Origin: Puccinia triticina
Lineage: Eukaryota; Basidiomycota; Pucciniomycetes; Pucciniales; Pucciniaceae
DNA length: 64,000 nucleotides
NCBI RefSeq assembly: GCF_026914185.1
Contig: NC_070575.1
Location: 248,001-312,000, forward strand
Direction: 5' to 3'
Positions within the stretch are counted from its first letter, which is position 1, and every line of letters starts with the position of its first letter. Both the position numbers and the translations under genes were made by a program. Of the stretch, positions 44,131-54,541 are shown piece after piece. The notes below the pieces were generated by a model. That model saw nothing but the letters and a program-made list of their open reading frames with translations, did not search any database and had not been told where the DNA came from.

Positions 44131-46625
44131 CTACCTGTCGAGAATAATCAAGCCTTGGTTTAGAGATTCGATTTTACCCGGCAGGATTTCACGCAACGAG
44201 CTGGTTTCGGCAGACTCCTGAACCCGAGCCAATGCGGACTTGTCTTCCATAAACCAGTCATGAACCCGGACATCGCACTTTTTGAAGAGCCTTCGTTCGA
44301 CGACGTACAAGCAGATCGCATCCACGTATCTCGTCGCAGCTGCCTTGCAATACTCCCTCACGAACCACCGCATTCGGGCGTCTCCGGCAGAGTCCACTCT
44401 CGTTGACTGACGTCCGACTGGAACCTGTGAATCCGATGAGTCAGAGGCAGTTCTCTCATCACACTCGAGGTCGAGTTGAGGTCCATCAGTTGGTGGTTCA
44501 AGAACCTGGGCCGGTGGCAGAGTTGAGCTTCTTGCAAACATAACAGGGTGGAACAGCGGTTCCGCTTCCGATGATTCGCCGTTCGGGTGCTGAAAGGAAA
44601 CGGGTCTAGGATGGATCGGCGATTTCGTTTCCGGCCATTTGTCGCTCGGGTAATCAAATTCTTGGCAGGTCAGAGGCGTGAGCTCGTCATCGAAGATTTC
44701 GGCAGAATCCTGATGAATCTTCTTCTGCTGGTTGTCGATGTACTCGATCATCCGTTCCAAAAAGTAATCGACCAGGATCTTCTCACACTCCTTCTCGATA
44801 ACTTGGCACGAAATACTCTGGACCATGCTACAGATCTCGGTGATGTGATTGGTGGTGGGTAAGGACCACTTCTTGACCACCTTTCTGCATAGAATCACAA
44901 ACGGTTCGAATTGAACCATCCCCCGAAGCTCTCGCCCTCTACTTTCGCGTAAGACTTTTGCAACATCGAGGTCATCCACACTCGCCATTGTTAGACAAAG
45001 GATTTGTTTATAAAAGTTCCGGTGAAGCTATTGAGGAGGCAATGGTATTTGTGTGATGAGCAAAACTAGTTCCTGCTCCGGTGAAAAGGGGACATCCCAA
45101 AATGAACGAATGAAGGAAGTAACAAACTACTCACTGTTTGTACTCGAGCTCTGATATAGTATCTGCGCGAAAATTTACCTCCACTGTAGTGCCCGTCGAC
45201 GAGGAACTGAATTTGCTGCATGATACGCGAGATATTTTTTTGGAGTACGTTGGATTTCTCGAGATCTGTCCCAACCACTGGCCCCAGCGATTTGAGCTGT
45301 TTGATATAATCGTCTCGCATTTTCAAGATTTCTTTCTTGATTGCCGGAAGCTCTCTTGCCACCTGAGCGTTTAAGGTATCCGATAATCTTTCGACGAAAC
45401 TAGTAATCCCCTTTTGAGTCGGACTGATAGATGACCAGGGAGAACGGGAAAAGAAGTGCGATTCTTTCTTGGCGGTCGTTTCCCGGCTGTCGCCCGCTTT
45501 ACACTCTTCATAATTTTTGTTTTTGATGATGTGGTATCCTCTAGAAAGATGCATCTTCTTGCCCGAAAGAATTTCCAATACACCTCTTTCAGTTCCCGCG
45601 TCAACTTGATCGGGCTTGGTCAAAACACAGAGGGTCCGTTTGCCCTCTGGATCGAATCTTCGGATGTGTTTGATGGCCACGTTGGTCTCGAAGTCTCGGT
45701 TGACAGGTATTACCGCCATTATGATCGTCCTGGGGCTATCCAAGTAACCTTCAACTAGATTTTCTATGTCTTGCACGATCGATTCCGGCTGTCCAGTCGA
45801 ATGAGTGTGGATATATCCCGGCAGGTCAACCAAGGTGAGTATGGGTAAGCCTGGTCCATTCAATTCGACAGTAAGGATATCGTCATAAATCGCCTTCTCG
45901 CCATGTGCCTCGACGAACAGCCTTTTGGCTTCTTGGATAACTCCAGCGACCTCCTCTGGCGATTTGGGTTCACTGAGACGGGAATCCGTCTGATTGTTAA
46001 TGAACACTTTGGATGAGAACTCAGTCGCTGGTCGCATAGAGACCTCAGTTGCGAAGCAGGTACACATCCCTGCATCCTTGGGGAAGGTGACGCCCGAGAT
46101 GTATTCGAGGAGAGTGGATTTGCCACTCGATTGATCCCCCACCACTGCGATTTGCGGCAAGGAGATCATGTCTTGTAATCCAATCCTTCCAATCTCATCC
46201 ACTTTGTCCAAAAGTGACGGCGGACATGCGAGAACGGGTGGCTCTCGTGTGGGCGGCATCTCGCTCCTCGGAGTCCTTCCTCGAGGATGCAGTCGAAAGC
46301 TGAAATTCACGATCCAAAACATAGTAGATTGGTTGGTCAGGATGCCGTGAACTGATTAACTCTTACTCGCTTGCTTACCGATTGTGATTAAACAGCCCAA
46401 TTTTCGGCAACTTCAGTGTTGGGAAGAAAAGTCCTGGAAAGAGATGCTCCCAGAAAAACAATGATCAGATGAGGAACGGGATTGAACAAAAATGTTTCTT
46501 GGTTGTTTTTACTCACGAGAGCAAAACACCGAGACCAACACCGCAAAGCTTCTATAGATACGTGTCACTAAATTTAGCACTCTGCTCCGAATAATAAGGA
46601 TCTTATTCAATGCCGTTTCAAACAT
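44131..46625 (-). CDS. Dynamin-superfamily GTPase with unusual N-terminus
   Basis: Four exons on the minus strand, 46625-46517, 46433-46379, 46299-45135 and 45027-44131, give 741 residues. The GTPase domain has G1 GDQSSGKS, the switch region AGMCTCFATEV, G3 DLPG and G4 TKPD. The stalk/middle domain follows (AQVARELPAIKKEILK). Then comes SRGRELRGMVQFEPFVILCR, a Ser/Pro-rich insert of about 95 residues, and a GED-like end (FVREYCKAAATRYVDAICLY ... VVERRLF). There is no PH domain. The first two exons add a basic, hydrophobic leader (MFETALNKILIIRSRVLNL ... FAVLVSVF). It could be a membrane or organelle targeting segment, but it rests on splice prediction. A later in-frame Met at 46259 is the conservative start. 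The closest known group is the Mx/Vps1-like fungal dynamins. The role is membrane remodelling; the target membrane is unknown. Confidence 0.85.
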
Positions 46626-47797
46626 TCCAAGGCATCCTACGGATAACTTACTCAGGCTTTCGAGGACTATTCAATTGGAATGTGTAATAGTAAGGGTAAG
46701 AAACAAGGTTGGGGGCTTTCTGATGGGGGAGCGGAAGTTTGAAATACGAAAGCACTGCTTGTTATGTGTTGATGACTGGATAGAGGACAAGTATGGATAC
46801 AGCAGCGCTCCTCATCTACGAACCGATAGGTCAATCTAACCCTCCGCGGACGATATTGGCCAATCGAGGGCAAAACAACGACTTCAAGAGGATGCCAAAT
46901 AAATTTTCCTCGATTGTTGTTAGCGTTGAGCAACGTCAAGGGGATGTATATCGTCTCCTCAGTATCAACAAAGAACAAAGGACTAAGTTGTAGAATTGCT
47001 TTCTCCGATCTCATTCCGCTATTTGGTTGATACCCTAAAAGTCCCTCTGTTTGTGGAAGGGGGATGCCGTCCTATGCCGTCCCGCAGGGACCCTCCGAAG
47101 AACTGAGGGATCAATTGGATGCAAACCAGGTTGATCGATTCCAAGGCCAGTGGGATCATTAGCCATGAGCATCAATATCAGCTATGTATATCAACAGGAT
47201 CATTTGGGTCCGGAATGTTTGGTCCCAAAAGTTTGGAGCAGAGTAACCGATAGAGAAAGGGCATATACGTGGTCAGAGCGTTGTTGTCAGGTTCCGAAAC
47301 AAGGAGCTGACCACTTCCTATCATGTAAGTTTCCTCCTTGAGCAAAACAGCGCTGTAGCTGGACACGAAGAACCAGCCTCGTCCTGAACTGGGTTTGTGT
47401 ACTAACTATAAAACGGGGGGGTAGAATTTTACAACCCTTCTTTTACAAGTCATAAGCCTTGTAAATTGCATCCATTGTGAAATTATGACAAGCTGGGAGG
47501 CATTCATAATTTTCCACACCTCCTCCCATATTTTCCACCATTGTAAAAGAAGCATTTTGAAAGATACATTGTAATTTTTTTGTCCAACGGACTGAAATGC
47601 AATTTCACAAGTGATTCTCTTGCAATGATCTCCCTTGTAAAAAATAAGCCCTGCAAAATAGCATGTGGGGCCAAAAAACTTCAAATTCACAAGGCTTCAC
47701 TTACAAGGGATGTATTTTTGCCTTCACAACGGTCGCAAAATTCTCACCAGGCAAAAGAAAATGTGAAATTTACGAGCCATATAAAAATTTGCAAGTG
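46626..47797. other. Spacer, no gene seen
   Basis: Overlapping short frames on both strands (for example 46667-47014 minus) have no domain. The stretch 47400-47790 is AT-rich with several 'cttgtaa/ttacaag' inverted words and may be an old MITE. Its ends cannot be fixed. Confidence 0.4.
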
Positions 47798-47804
47798 ATA
47801 AATT

Positions 47805-48281
47805 CAACAGTGGGTCAGCTACGCTAACATAGCTGTTAGCGTAGCGTAGCGCAGCGCAAATGCGCTATTTTTTAGCGTAGTGTTAGCGCAATTGCGCGCA
47901 TCTGCGCTAACGCTACGCGCAAAGGATGCAAAGCTATTTTAACTTTTAGCGTAGCGTTAGCGCAGATGCGCGCAATTGCGCTAACGCTAAGCACGCAAGG
48001 CGTAAAAGAGCGCGCGCTATGCTGCGCTAAAGCGTTTTTTGCGGCAAAAAAGTGCCTTTTTTCCGCTAAAAGCGCCTTAGCGCAACGTAGCGTAGCGTAG
48101 CGGCTGTAGTGCAGCGCTAACGCTAAACAAAAATTGGTATGCTGTTAGCGCCGCTGAAAATTAGCAAAGCGTAGCGGCGCTAACAGCGCGCTAACGCTAT
48201 TCAAAAAAGGTTGGCGCTTTTTGCCGCTACGCTAAACTTTAGGGCTAAAATAGCATAGTTTAGCGTAGCGGTCCACTGTTG
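47805..48281. mobile_element. 477-bp CGCTA-rich MITE (CAACAGTGG ends)
   Basis: The ends CAACAGTGGGTCAGCTACGC and, read inward from the right, CAACAGTGGACCGCTACGCT form terminal inverted repeats. ATAAATT flanks both sides (47798-47804 and 48282-48288), a perfect 7-bp duplication. The interior is made of dense GCTACGCTAA/TTAGCGTAGC words in both orientations, so it can fold in many ways. There is no coding region. Confidence 0.88.
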
Positions 48282-48549
48282 ATAAATTACAAAGCGCCAA
48301 ACATGGAGAAACAAAAAATAAAAAAGAGACCACGGATACCCAATAGCCAAACCCCGCCATCCCTAACCAAATTTAGCTTTACAAAGCCTTGACTCCCCGG
48401 AGGCTTTTTGTTTGCAACCTCCCGCTTGTTCCGATCCAGATGTCGCACTGACACTCTCTTGGGGCTCACAGGCAGCACCCCTGGGCTTTGTTTGAGCCAT
48501 GGCAACCTCAGTGGCCTCCAAAGATGCCCCATCAAGTACCTTCTTATCT

Positions 48550-49563
48550 GCCGCCGCCTCGATTTGCTGATCTTTGACTGTCGATCCAGCTGGCCTCAAC
48601 GGTCGCTCGGACTTTCTTGAAGCGGAGTGCCCGGTCCACTTTGTCCAGTGTGGTCGAGATGATCAAGTGGTTATCGTGGAAGAGCTTGGACAACATCGGC
48701 GTGACTTTGAAGTCGTCCCTCAACCCTAGGGAGCGCGGTAGCCGGGTATGCCGGATCCGGGAGATCGTGGTCCCATTGGCTTAGGTCGATTGGCCATCCT
48801 TTTACTCAATCAAGACCTGGAACCCGGAATTGCAGTTGTATCCTTGCTATTTGTTCTGGCAGTTCCAATGGATCCTCAGCACTCCGCTGCGGAACTGGAC
48901 GTCCGAGCGCGCGCCCTGGAGCCACCATGGCCATCGTCTATTCTTCGAGGTAGCTTGGACAGCCTCCCAGGGTACCGAGATCGGGGCAAAGATGATTTTA
49001 TTCTCTAGTGCGCGTAAGACCAGACGCACCTTTCGCCGCATCTGGACCTGGGCGTTCTGGTTCTGGGCAACAGATGCGCGCAGGTCAGCGGGGGTGGAGA
49101 TACAGACGGGATCCGCGGGCCGTTGGTCATACTTGAAGACCACCGTGAACGGGAACGGGACAACATCGGCGCGGCCGAAGAAGGTGGTCACGCCAACGAG
49201 ATCGGCCGCATTATGCGGCTTCCAGAAACAGTCGGGCCCGGTGAACTCGCTCCGGATAACGCTCTGTATTGCGAGCGCTTTTGGGTCTGCCCGGTGGCCC
49301 GCTTGGCCTGCAGCTCGGCCGTACCTCTCCGCACCAAGCCCCTCGAATAGTTGCACATTCTCAACCAGTTGTTCCCCATGAGTTCCGTCAAAATTGACCA
49401 GACAAGGCGCTCCCGGAACCTCTTCCCACCATCGCAAGCGCTTCCCTTCGGCCATCCGGTACTCGGGCATGCCCAAAATCCTAAACCCATTGGAGTAAGA
49501 TATCGTCACAAGAACAGAACACGCATTGCCGACATCGCCTATGCGGTCAGCAATCTTTCTCAA
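48550..49563 (-). pseudogene. Unrecognised GC-rich coding sequence, possibly broken
   Basis: The minus frame 49563-48847 (238 codons) contains protein-like stretches such as MPEYRMAEGKRLRWWEEVPG, GPDCFWKPHNAADLVGVTTF and FPFTVVFKYDQRPADPVC. In another frame just downstream (about 48715-48560) a second protein-like stretch appears: RDDFKVTPMLSKLFHDNHLI and LRFKKVRATVEASWIDS. The GC content and codon style differ from the neighbours. No family is recognised. It may be a decayed gene, a captured gene fragment in a transposon, or an intron-containing gene. Its right end overlaps the copia remnant. Confidence 0.35.
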
Positions 49564-50187
49564 TTCTTAGAAAATCCCGGTATACAACATTGGGACGCTT
49601 TTAAACATGTGCTTTGCTATCTAAGTGGTACACCAGACTATGGCTTGATCTACACGCGCGAATCAATCTCATCTCTTCGAGGATTCACCGACGCCGACTG
49701 GGGTAATTGTCCGGTTACTTGCCGCTCTGTGACTGGTTTTCTTGCCTTGGTCAATGGTCACCTCACCTGCTGGCAAACCAAGAAACAGCCCGTTGTATCC
49801 CTATCATCATGCGAGGCTGAGTACCGAGCTCTTACTGACTTCTCCTGTGAACTCTTGTGGCTTTGACAACTCTGCATTGAACTTAAATTATCAGATTTCA
49901 ACGAACCAACTGTTGTCTATGAAGACAATCAAGGATGTATTGCTGTGGCCAACTTTGAAGCAAATAACAACTCAAAGAAGATGAAGCACGTTGAGATTCA
50001 GCTTCACTTCATTTGCGAGGTGATCAAATCCTCAAAAATCGTTCTCCAATACACTCTGACCACCGAAATGCTTGCTGACTTCCTCACTAAGTCAGTCCCC
50101 CGTCCCGCCCTTGCAAAATCTCTCCTCGCCATCGGACTTTTACGACTAGAGGAAAGGGGGGGTGTTGAGAGCAAACCCGCGCCCTGA
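49484..50187 (+). pseudogene. 3' end of a Ty1/copia pol (RT end and RNase H)
   Basis: The first part encodes the RT-RH boundary (RIADIAYAVSNLSQFLE, GFTDADWGNCPVT, VVSLSSCEAEYRAL). After a TGA (49864-49866, where CGA for Arg would be expected) the same frame family continues with VYEDNQGCIAVANFE, KHVEIQLHFI and MLADFLTKSVPRPAL. It ends ERGGVESKPAP. A purine tract GGAAAGGGGGGG at 50151-50162 and the LTR-like start TGTTGAG at 50163 follow. Everything 5' of the RT end is missing, so this is a truncated copy. Confidence 0.88.
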
Positions 50188-50838
50188 ATTGAGCTTGATG
50201 TCCCTGTCCTGTGGATGTCACATAACAAGAACTTTGACTTCTCTATTCCTCTAGTCTCCAAGATTCCTCACGCTTGTCCTTCAATCTCACTACTTTGGTA
50301 AATCTCGATCCGTCTCTCAAACATGACAACAGTTCATCCTGCTCGCTCAACTCGGACAACCCGGTCTTTTCGACTCAAACTTTCTCTCCTGCAAACTCAA
50401 CACTCTCAGAATATTTAAACTCAACAACTCTCGCTCCTCACCTCTTTTCCTCCGGGGAACTCGCTCGATACACTCTCATCGCATCATCTAAACAGTCTCA
50501 ACTTCCTGACTACTTTGTTCCTCCAGAAGACATCAAAACTCTTGGTCTTCAAAATCTCTCACAAACTCCTCAAGAATTTCGGCACTCCCTCAATAACTTC
50601 TCATCGGTCGTATGTAGTGTTATGTTTCTCTATCCTTGTTCACCGATTGACATTTGTTTCCTTTTTAGTCTGCTCTTCTTTCTTCCTCCCTCATCATCCC
50701 AATCTTTTGTCGTGCTCTTCTCTTCTGTCGTGTTTGCCTTCAGGTACCTTTCCTTTTCTTTTTGTTTTGTTTTGTTTTGTGATTCTTGTTTTCTTTTTTC
50801 TGATAAAATGCAACCTTCAGTTCAACATTTAACAGATG
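50163..50838 (+). repeat. Presumed copia 3' LTR start and unclassified sequence
   Basis: TGTTGAG right after the polypurine tract is the expected LTR start. A possible end CTCAACA occurs near 50396-50402 and again near 50418. No second LTR is present to confirm it. The 281-codon frame from 50274 runs across this boundary into the next element's LTR and is not a real gene. Confidence 0.45.
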
Positions 50839-50843
50839 AACGG
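50839..50843. repeat. Target-site duplication AACGG, left copy
   Basis: AACGG precedes the 5' LTR and recurs at 55351-55355 after the 3' LTR. Confidence 0.85.
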
Positions 50844-51652
50844 TGTGGTGGACAATCTGGTACACGCGTAGGATCAAGCTTTTTTCCGCGCATGGCGCGC
50901 GCCAGAGGACGTCAGGATTCAAGACATCAAGACTTCAATTTTCCGGCCCTCAAGGCTTCCTCAAGATTCAATGGCGCGGCGTGGCGCGCATCCTCAAGAC
51001 GTTTCAGGTTTTCTTTTCCTTCTTTCTTTTTGTTTCTGTTTTTATGTCTTTGTTCCCTTTCTATTTCACTTTCATCATGTTTTGTTATTTTCCTCTTTCA
51101 TTCTGCGCGCGTTGGATAGGGTTTGGATGAGGAGGGTTGGTTTTTGTCTTGTTTCCTTTTGTTTTGTTTTGTGTCTGCTGTTTTGTTTGTTGTAGCGCGC
51201 GCGTGCACGCTAGGTTGTGATGAGCTGTCTGTTAGATGTCACGAGCTCCAGGGTTTGAGTTCAGTTCGAACTCCGGCTTTGGAGCGGCATGGACTCACTC
51301 TGAACCATAAAATTCTCAGTTATCCATCAACATTCTAAGTTTAAGTCTTGGCAATTGTCTGCCCGCAAGTCTGAAGTCTTTAAGTTCTTTACCCCGCAAA
51401 ACGCTGATCTCCTCCACCTTACTGGTTTAGATCACAACCCCGCCGGCAGTATCCCCGGCTTTCTCTCAAAAACAAAACCCGCCGACGCGCATCTCCAGCC
51501 GTCGTAAAATCAACTCCCCCCCCCACGCTTACACGAATCTCTCAGCGCTCACTCACGGCCAATCACCCGGAGGGCATACGCATCCTATTCTCAGTTTTCT
51601 TTTTTTTCCCCTCCCCAAACTGCTGCCGGCCTAGCACCGACCAGAGTTCCAT
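50844..51652 (+). repeat. 5' LTR (809 bp) of the gag-only element
   Basis: It starts TGTGGTGGACAATC and ends GAGTTCCAT. It is nearly identical, and equal in length, to 54542-55350. It is C/T-rich in the middle and GC-rich near the start. The third member of this LTR family lies at 63678-64000 on the minus strand, about 70% similar by eye over the last 300 bp. Confidence 0.92.
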
Positions 51653-51655
51653 ATT

Positions 51656-51705
51656 TGGTCCCCCAAGCCGGGATCGAACCAGCGACCTCAAGATTTACAG
51701 TCTCG
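51656..51705 (-). other. 50-nt tRNA-Tyr(GUA) 3' half as extended primer-binding site
   Basis: On the minus strand this reads, in tRNA numbering: 27-31 CGAGA, loop CTGTAAA with anticodon GTA, 39-43 TCTTG, variable AGGTC, T stem GCTGG, T loop TTCGATC, CCGGC, acceptor TTGGGGG, discriminator A, CCA. Both stems pair, and G72-A73 fits eukaryotic tRNA-Tyr (C1-G72). It starts three bases after the LTR, where a primer site belongs, but it is 50 nt long rather than 18. The 5' half of the tRNA is absent, so it is not a tRNA gene. No intron follows the anticodon. Confidence 0.9.
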
Positions 51706-51950
51706 CCGATTTGGACGGTTTTGAGACGCTTGGCGGTCTTTGTTCTTATTTTAAGGTTTCTTTTCTTTCTCTTACGGGTTCTACGGCAAGGGCAAGGAGG
51801 ATAGAAGTAAGTCCCTCCAATTGTGCACCTCTCGGGTCATCTACTACAAATTTTTCGCAACATTACGTCGCCACGTGTGTGAGCCCCGAATTTGGTCTGC
51901 TTCTTTCAACAGGATCATCTTTGGGCGCATCAGGAGCACCCGGCGGCAAG

Positions 51951-54467
51951 ATGGTGAAGATCAAGCCGCAGGATAAGTCCTTGGGATTCGACGGGACCCA
52001 TATCAAACAATTTTTGAATGATTATCAGCGGGCCGCAAAGCTGGACGGCGCTTCGGACTTTGATATGGCTCAGCAGATCAGATTCTTTGTGCGCGGCGAG
52101 GAGGTGAGGGATATCCTCGAGACGCTGGACGGTTTCGACCCACCAAATTGGTCTCTTTTGAAGCCGTCGATGCTCGCGTATTGGGGACGAGTTGATGTTT
52201 CCTGTTTCACTCCTCAAGATCTAGATTCTTTAGTTCAGTCATGGAACAAAAATATCAACACGATCAACGATATCTATGAGACACTTCGGTTGTTTGAAGA
52301 ACAGATGAAGAAGCAAGTTACTGCTACCGTTCCCCATTCGGACACTGATGATTATATGGACGGCGAGTCCGAGATCTCTGAAGAGCCGAGTTCATGGAAA
52401 GGTTCTACGTCTGAAGTGCTGCCATCTTCCGATCCATCCGATCCCGCACCAGAAGCTCTTAAAGATCCCAAGCTTTCTGAATTCTTTTCTTCCAATGCTT
52501 TTCCTGCCTCTTGTTTGGTCAGAGATCCCATGCTGTCGGTACTCGATTTGGAAGAAGAAGACATAGGCTTCAAGTCTCAGCCTTCTGATCAATCAATTCT
52601 AGATCCAAGTTACGCGGGAATCGCTTTGGCGAACCAGAATGTCTTGTCCGATCCGGATTCATCCAGTTCCGCTGCTCGAGTTGATCTATACAATCTTGCT
52701 CACGAACGATATGAAGATGTCAAGTCATCCGGGTTTCTTCCTTTGGCATGTCCTCCAGGCCTTGGTCCTGCTAAGTGGACCCCGTGGACAATCCCTGATG
52801 TAAAGAAAAATAGGGGTGCTAGTCCCGAGCTTTTCGAGCGATCAACTGAAGAGTCAAAGTCAATGTCGTCGTCCAGTCCTTCCTCTTTTCCTTTGGAATC
52901 TTGCTTAGCAGGACAGGCCCCAAATAATCAGATGGATTCTTTGGATGGAGGCCTTCGATCTAGCATGGAACTCGAAATCACTCAGATGTTAGATTTCAAG
53001 CCGTCGACGATGGCGCCTTTGGTCAAGAAGGAAAGTCACCCTGCTGATGTAGGAGAGAAAGTCCTCCGCCTGGATCTTTCCGAGCCCCTAATTGAGGTTC
53101 CGCGACGTCTTACAACGGTTTTCATTCAACTTCCCAATCATCCAAAGCTTTTGAATGTCACTCGAGGCGGAAACAGGGCTTTAATCCCCCTCGACCTTCT
53201 CTCTTCTTACGACTTTATCAACACTTGTGAGGGTTCGGTCCCGCACATCAATACCAGCAAATCGTTTTGCTTTTTGATCACAACCGGCAAGGTGAATCTA
53301 AGTTATGCGCAGAGGCGAACAGGAGTAGGCCCCGATCGACTTCTCACATCCAAAGGTTGTCTCCGCAATGAGGGTAAACTACTATGTATTCAATTGGAGC
53401 TAGGGCGAGGAAACTGCAGGAAAATCTCCGGATCTATTGGATCAATCGTCAAATTCAGCGCGGATCTCACGGACTCTAGGATCTCGACAGCGCCTCTCTT
53501 AGCTGCTGGTTTTTATCTGATCAGGTCAGAATCCTGTTTTCTTGCGGAGGTGGAAAGACTAGAAGTAAGTCCCCTCCTTAGTATGCACCTCTGGGTAGAT
53601 ACCCATCATCTTGTCAAAACCCTACGTTCTGCCACTTTTGTGAGCGACGCCTGGTCGCCCTTCTTTTTGTTTAGTTTGGCTCTATTACGGCCGACCGTTC
53701 TTGATCGTCATAGCGAGATACAAGGACCGTTGTATCATCTACAGAAGGTTGCGAATTTGTTTTGGGAGAGTGGCTTGGATGCATTGGCAGCCATTCCTTT
53801 TGTCATTGGTCGAAGGAGGGCGCGGTTTTCTCATCGGCGAGTTGGAAACAAGCTGGAAGTGTTGAAGGAGCCGTCCGGTGGTCTAGGCAAAGGATTCAAC
53901 ACTGCAGGCTTTGTGCCCGGTTCCCGATCACAATCTCTCCTTTTGGGATCTCACCCACGCGTTATCGGTGACAACCTACTTGGACTATTCAGCTCTATTC
54001 TTCTGGAACAATCTCTCTCATCAGATTGGACCAAATTTCAGAACAAGGGTCTATTTCATCAAACACGTCTCTCCTCAGCTGCTCAATTCATTCAAGATCT
54101 TTCATTTCACCATTGTCTCCGCAACGAGGGTAAACTAGATTCTTTCCAGTTGGCGTGCGGTCAAAGGAACGACGGGTGGAGCTTCTCGACTTTTTATGCT
54201 GTTGATTGTCATCCGATCTGGTTGGAATTCTTTGTCCTTGCGGAGTTTGAGAAAGTAGAAATCAAGCTTCCTGTCCGTCGAATTGCTCAGACCAACGCTA
54301 GCAGTCATTTCGTTCTTAACCCAAAGAGTCTCCAGAATATCAATAACATCGATCATCAAGCTTTGGACAATCTCTACATGCTTCAAGAGAGCGACGGCGC
54401 TGTTCTTAGTTGTTGGTTTCACGGCGGATCAGATGAAGAGGTTCTTTTCTCGCGGGGACATTCTTGA
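51951..54467 (+). CDS. Gag-like protein of the non-autonomous LTR element
   Basis: The frame is open from 51711 to 54467 (918 codons). The in-frame Met at 51951 (MVKIKPQDKSLGFDGTHI) is the likely Gag start, because the same start is kept in the second copy near 62070. Residues about 1-110 resemble the N-terminal part of Ty3-type Gag (FLNDYQRAAKLDGASDFDMA, IRFFVRGEEVRDILETL, MLAYWGRV). No zinc knuckle is seen. The middle is acidic and Ser-rich. From about residue 360 (VPRRLTTVFIQLPNHPKLL) the sequence is unrecognised. The last third contains repeated blocks such as CLRNEGKL (twice) and FLAEVERLEVSPL / VLAEFEKVEIKLP. It may be leader-like sequence that merely stays open. A splice from GTAAGTCC near 51806 to CTTTCAACAG near 51911 is possible. 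Confidence 0.6.
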   Translation: MVKIKPQDKSLGFDGTHIKQFLNDYQRAAKLDGASDFDMAQQIRFFVRGEEVRDILETLDGFDPPNWSLLKPSMLAYWGRVDVSCFTPQDLDSLVQSWNKNINTINDIYETLRLFEEQMKKQVTATVPHSDTDDYMDGESEISEEPSSWKGSTSEVLPSSDPSDPAPEALKDPKLSEFFSSNAFPASCLVRDPMLSVLDLEEEDIGFKSQPSDQSILDPSYAGIALANQNVLSDPDSSSSAARVDLYNLAHERYEDVKSSGFLPLACPPGLGPAKWTPWTIPDVKKNRGASPELFERSTEESKSMSSSSPSSFPLESCLAGQAPNNQMDSLDGGLRSSMELEITQMLDFKPSTMAPLVKKESHPADVGEKVLRLDLSEPLIEVPRRLTTVFIQLPNHPKLLNVTRGGNRALIPLDLLSSYDFINTCEGSVPHINTSKSFCFLITTGKVNLSYAQRRTGVGPDRLLTSKGCLRNEGKLLCIQLELGRGNCRKISGSIGSIVKFSADLTDSRISTAPLLAAGFYLIRSESCFLAEVERLEVSPLLSMHLWVDTHHLVKTLRSATFVSDAWSPFFLFSLALLRPTVLDRHSEIQGPLYHLQKVANLFWESGLDALAAIPFVIGRRRARFSHRRVGNKLEVLKEPSGGLGKGFNTAGFVPGSRSQSLLLGSHPRVIGDNLLGLFSSILLEQSLSSDWTKFQNKGLFHQTRLSSAAQFIQDLSFHHCLRNEGKLDSFQLACGQRNDGWSFSTFYAVDCHPIWLEFFVLAEFEKVEIKLPVRRIAQTNASSHFVLNPKSLQNINNIDHQALDNLYMLQESDGAVLSCWFHGGSDEEVLFSRGHS

Positions 54468-54541
54468 CCAGAAGCTTGGATTTTCTTTAGGCACGGGCAT
54501 TGGACAAGCAGTCTAGGGACAGACTGCAAGTCGTGGGTGGA

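Noticed and set aside
44358..44657. 99-codon minus-strand frame in the dynamin gene
   Set aside because: It is a shadow of the dynamin exon in another frame.
50274..51119. 281-codon frame on the plus strand
   Set aside because: It crosses from the presumed copia LTR into the LTR of the gag-only element, and its second half is repeated at 54500-54817. It is a product of element boundaries.
51656..51705. A complete tRNA-Tyr gene
   Set aside because: Only positions 27-76 match. The D arm and the 5' acceptor strand are absent, and the expected intron is missing. It is a primer site derived from a tRNA.
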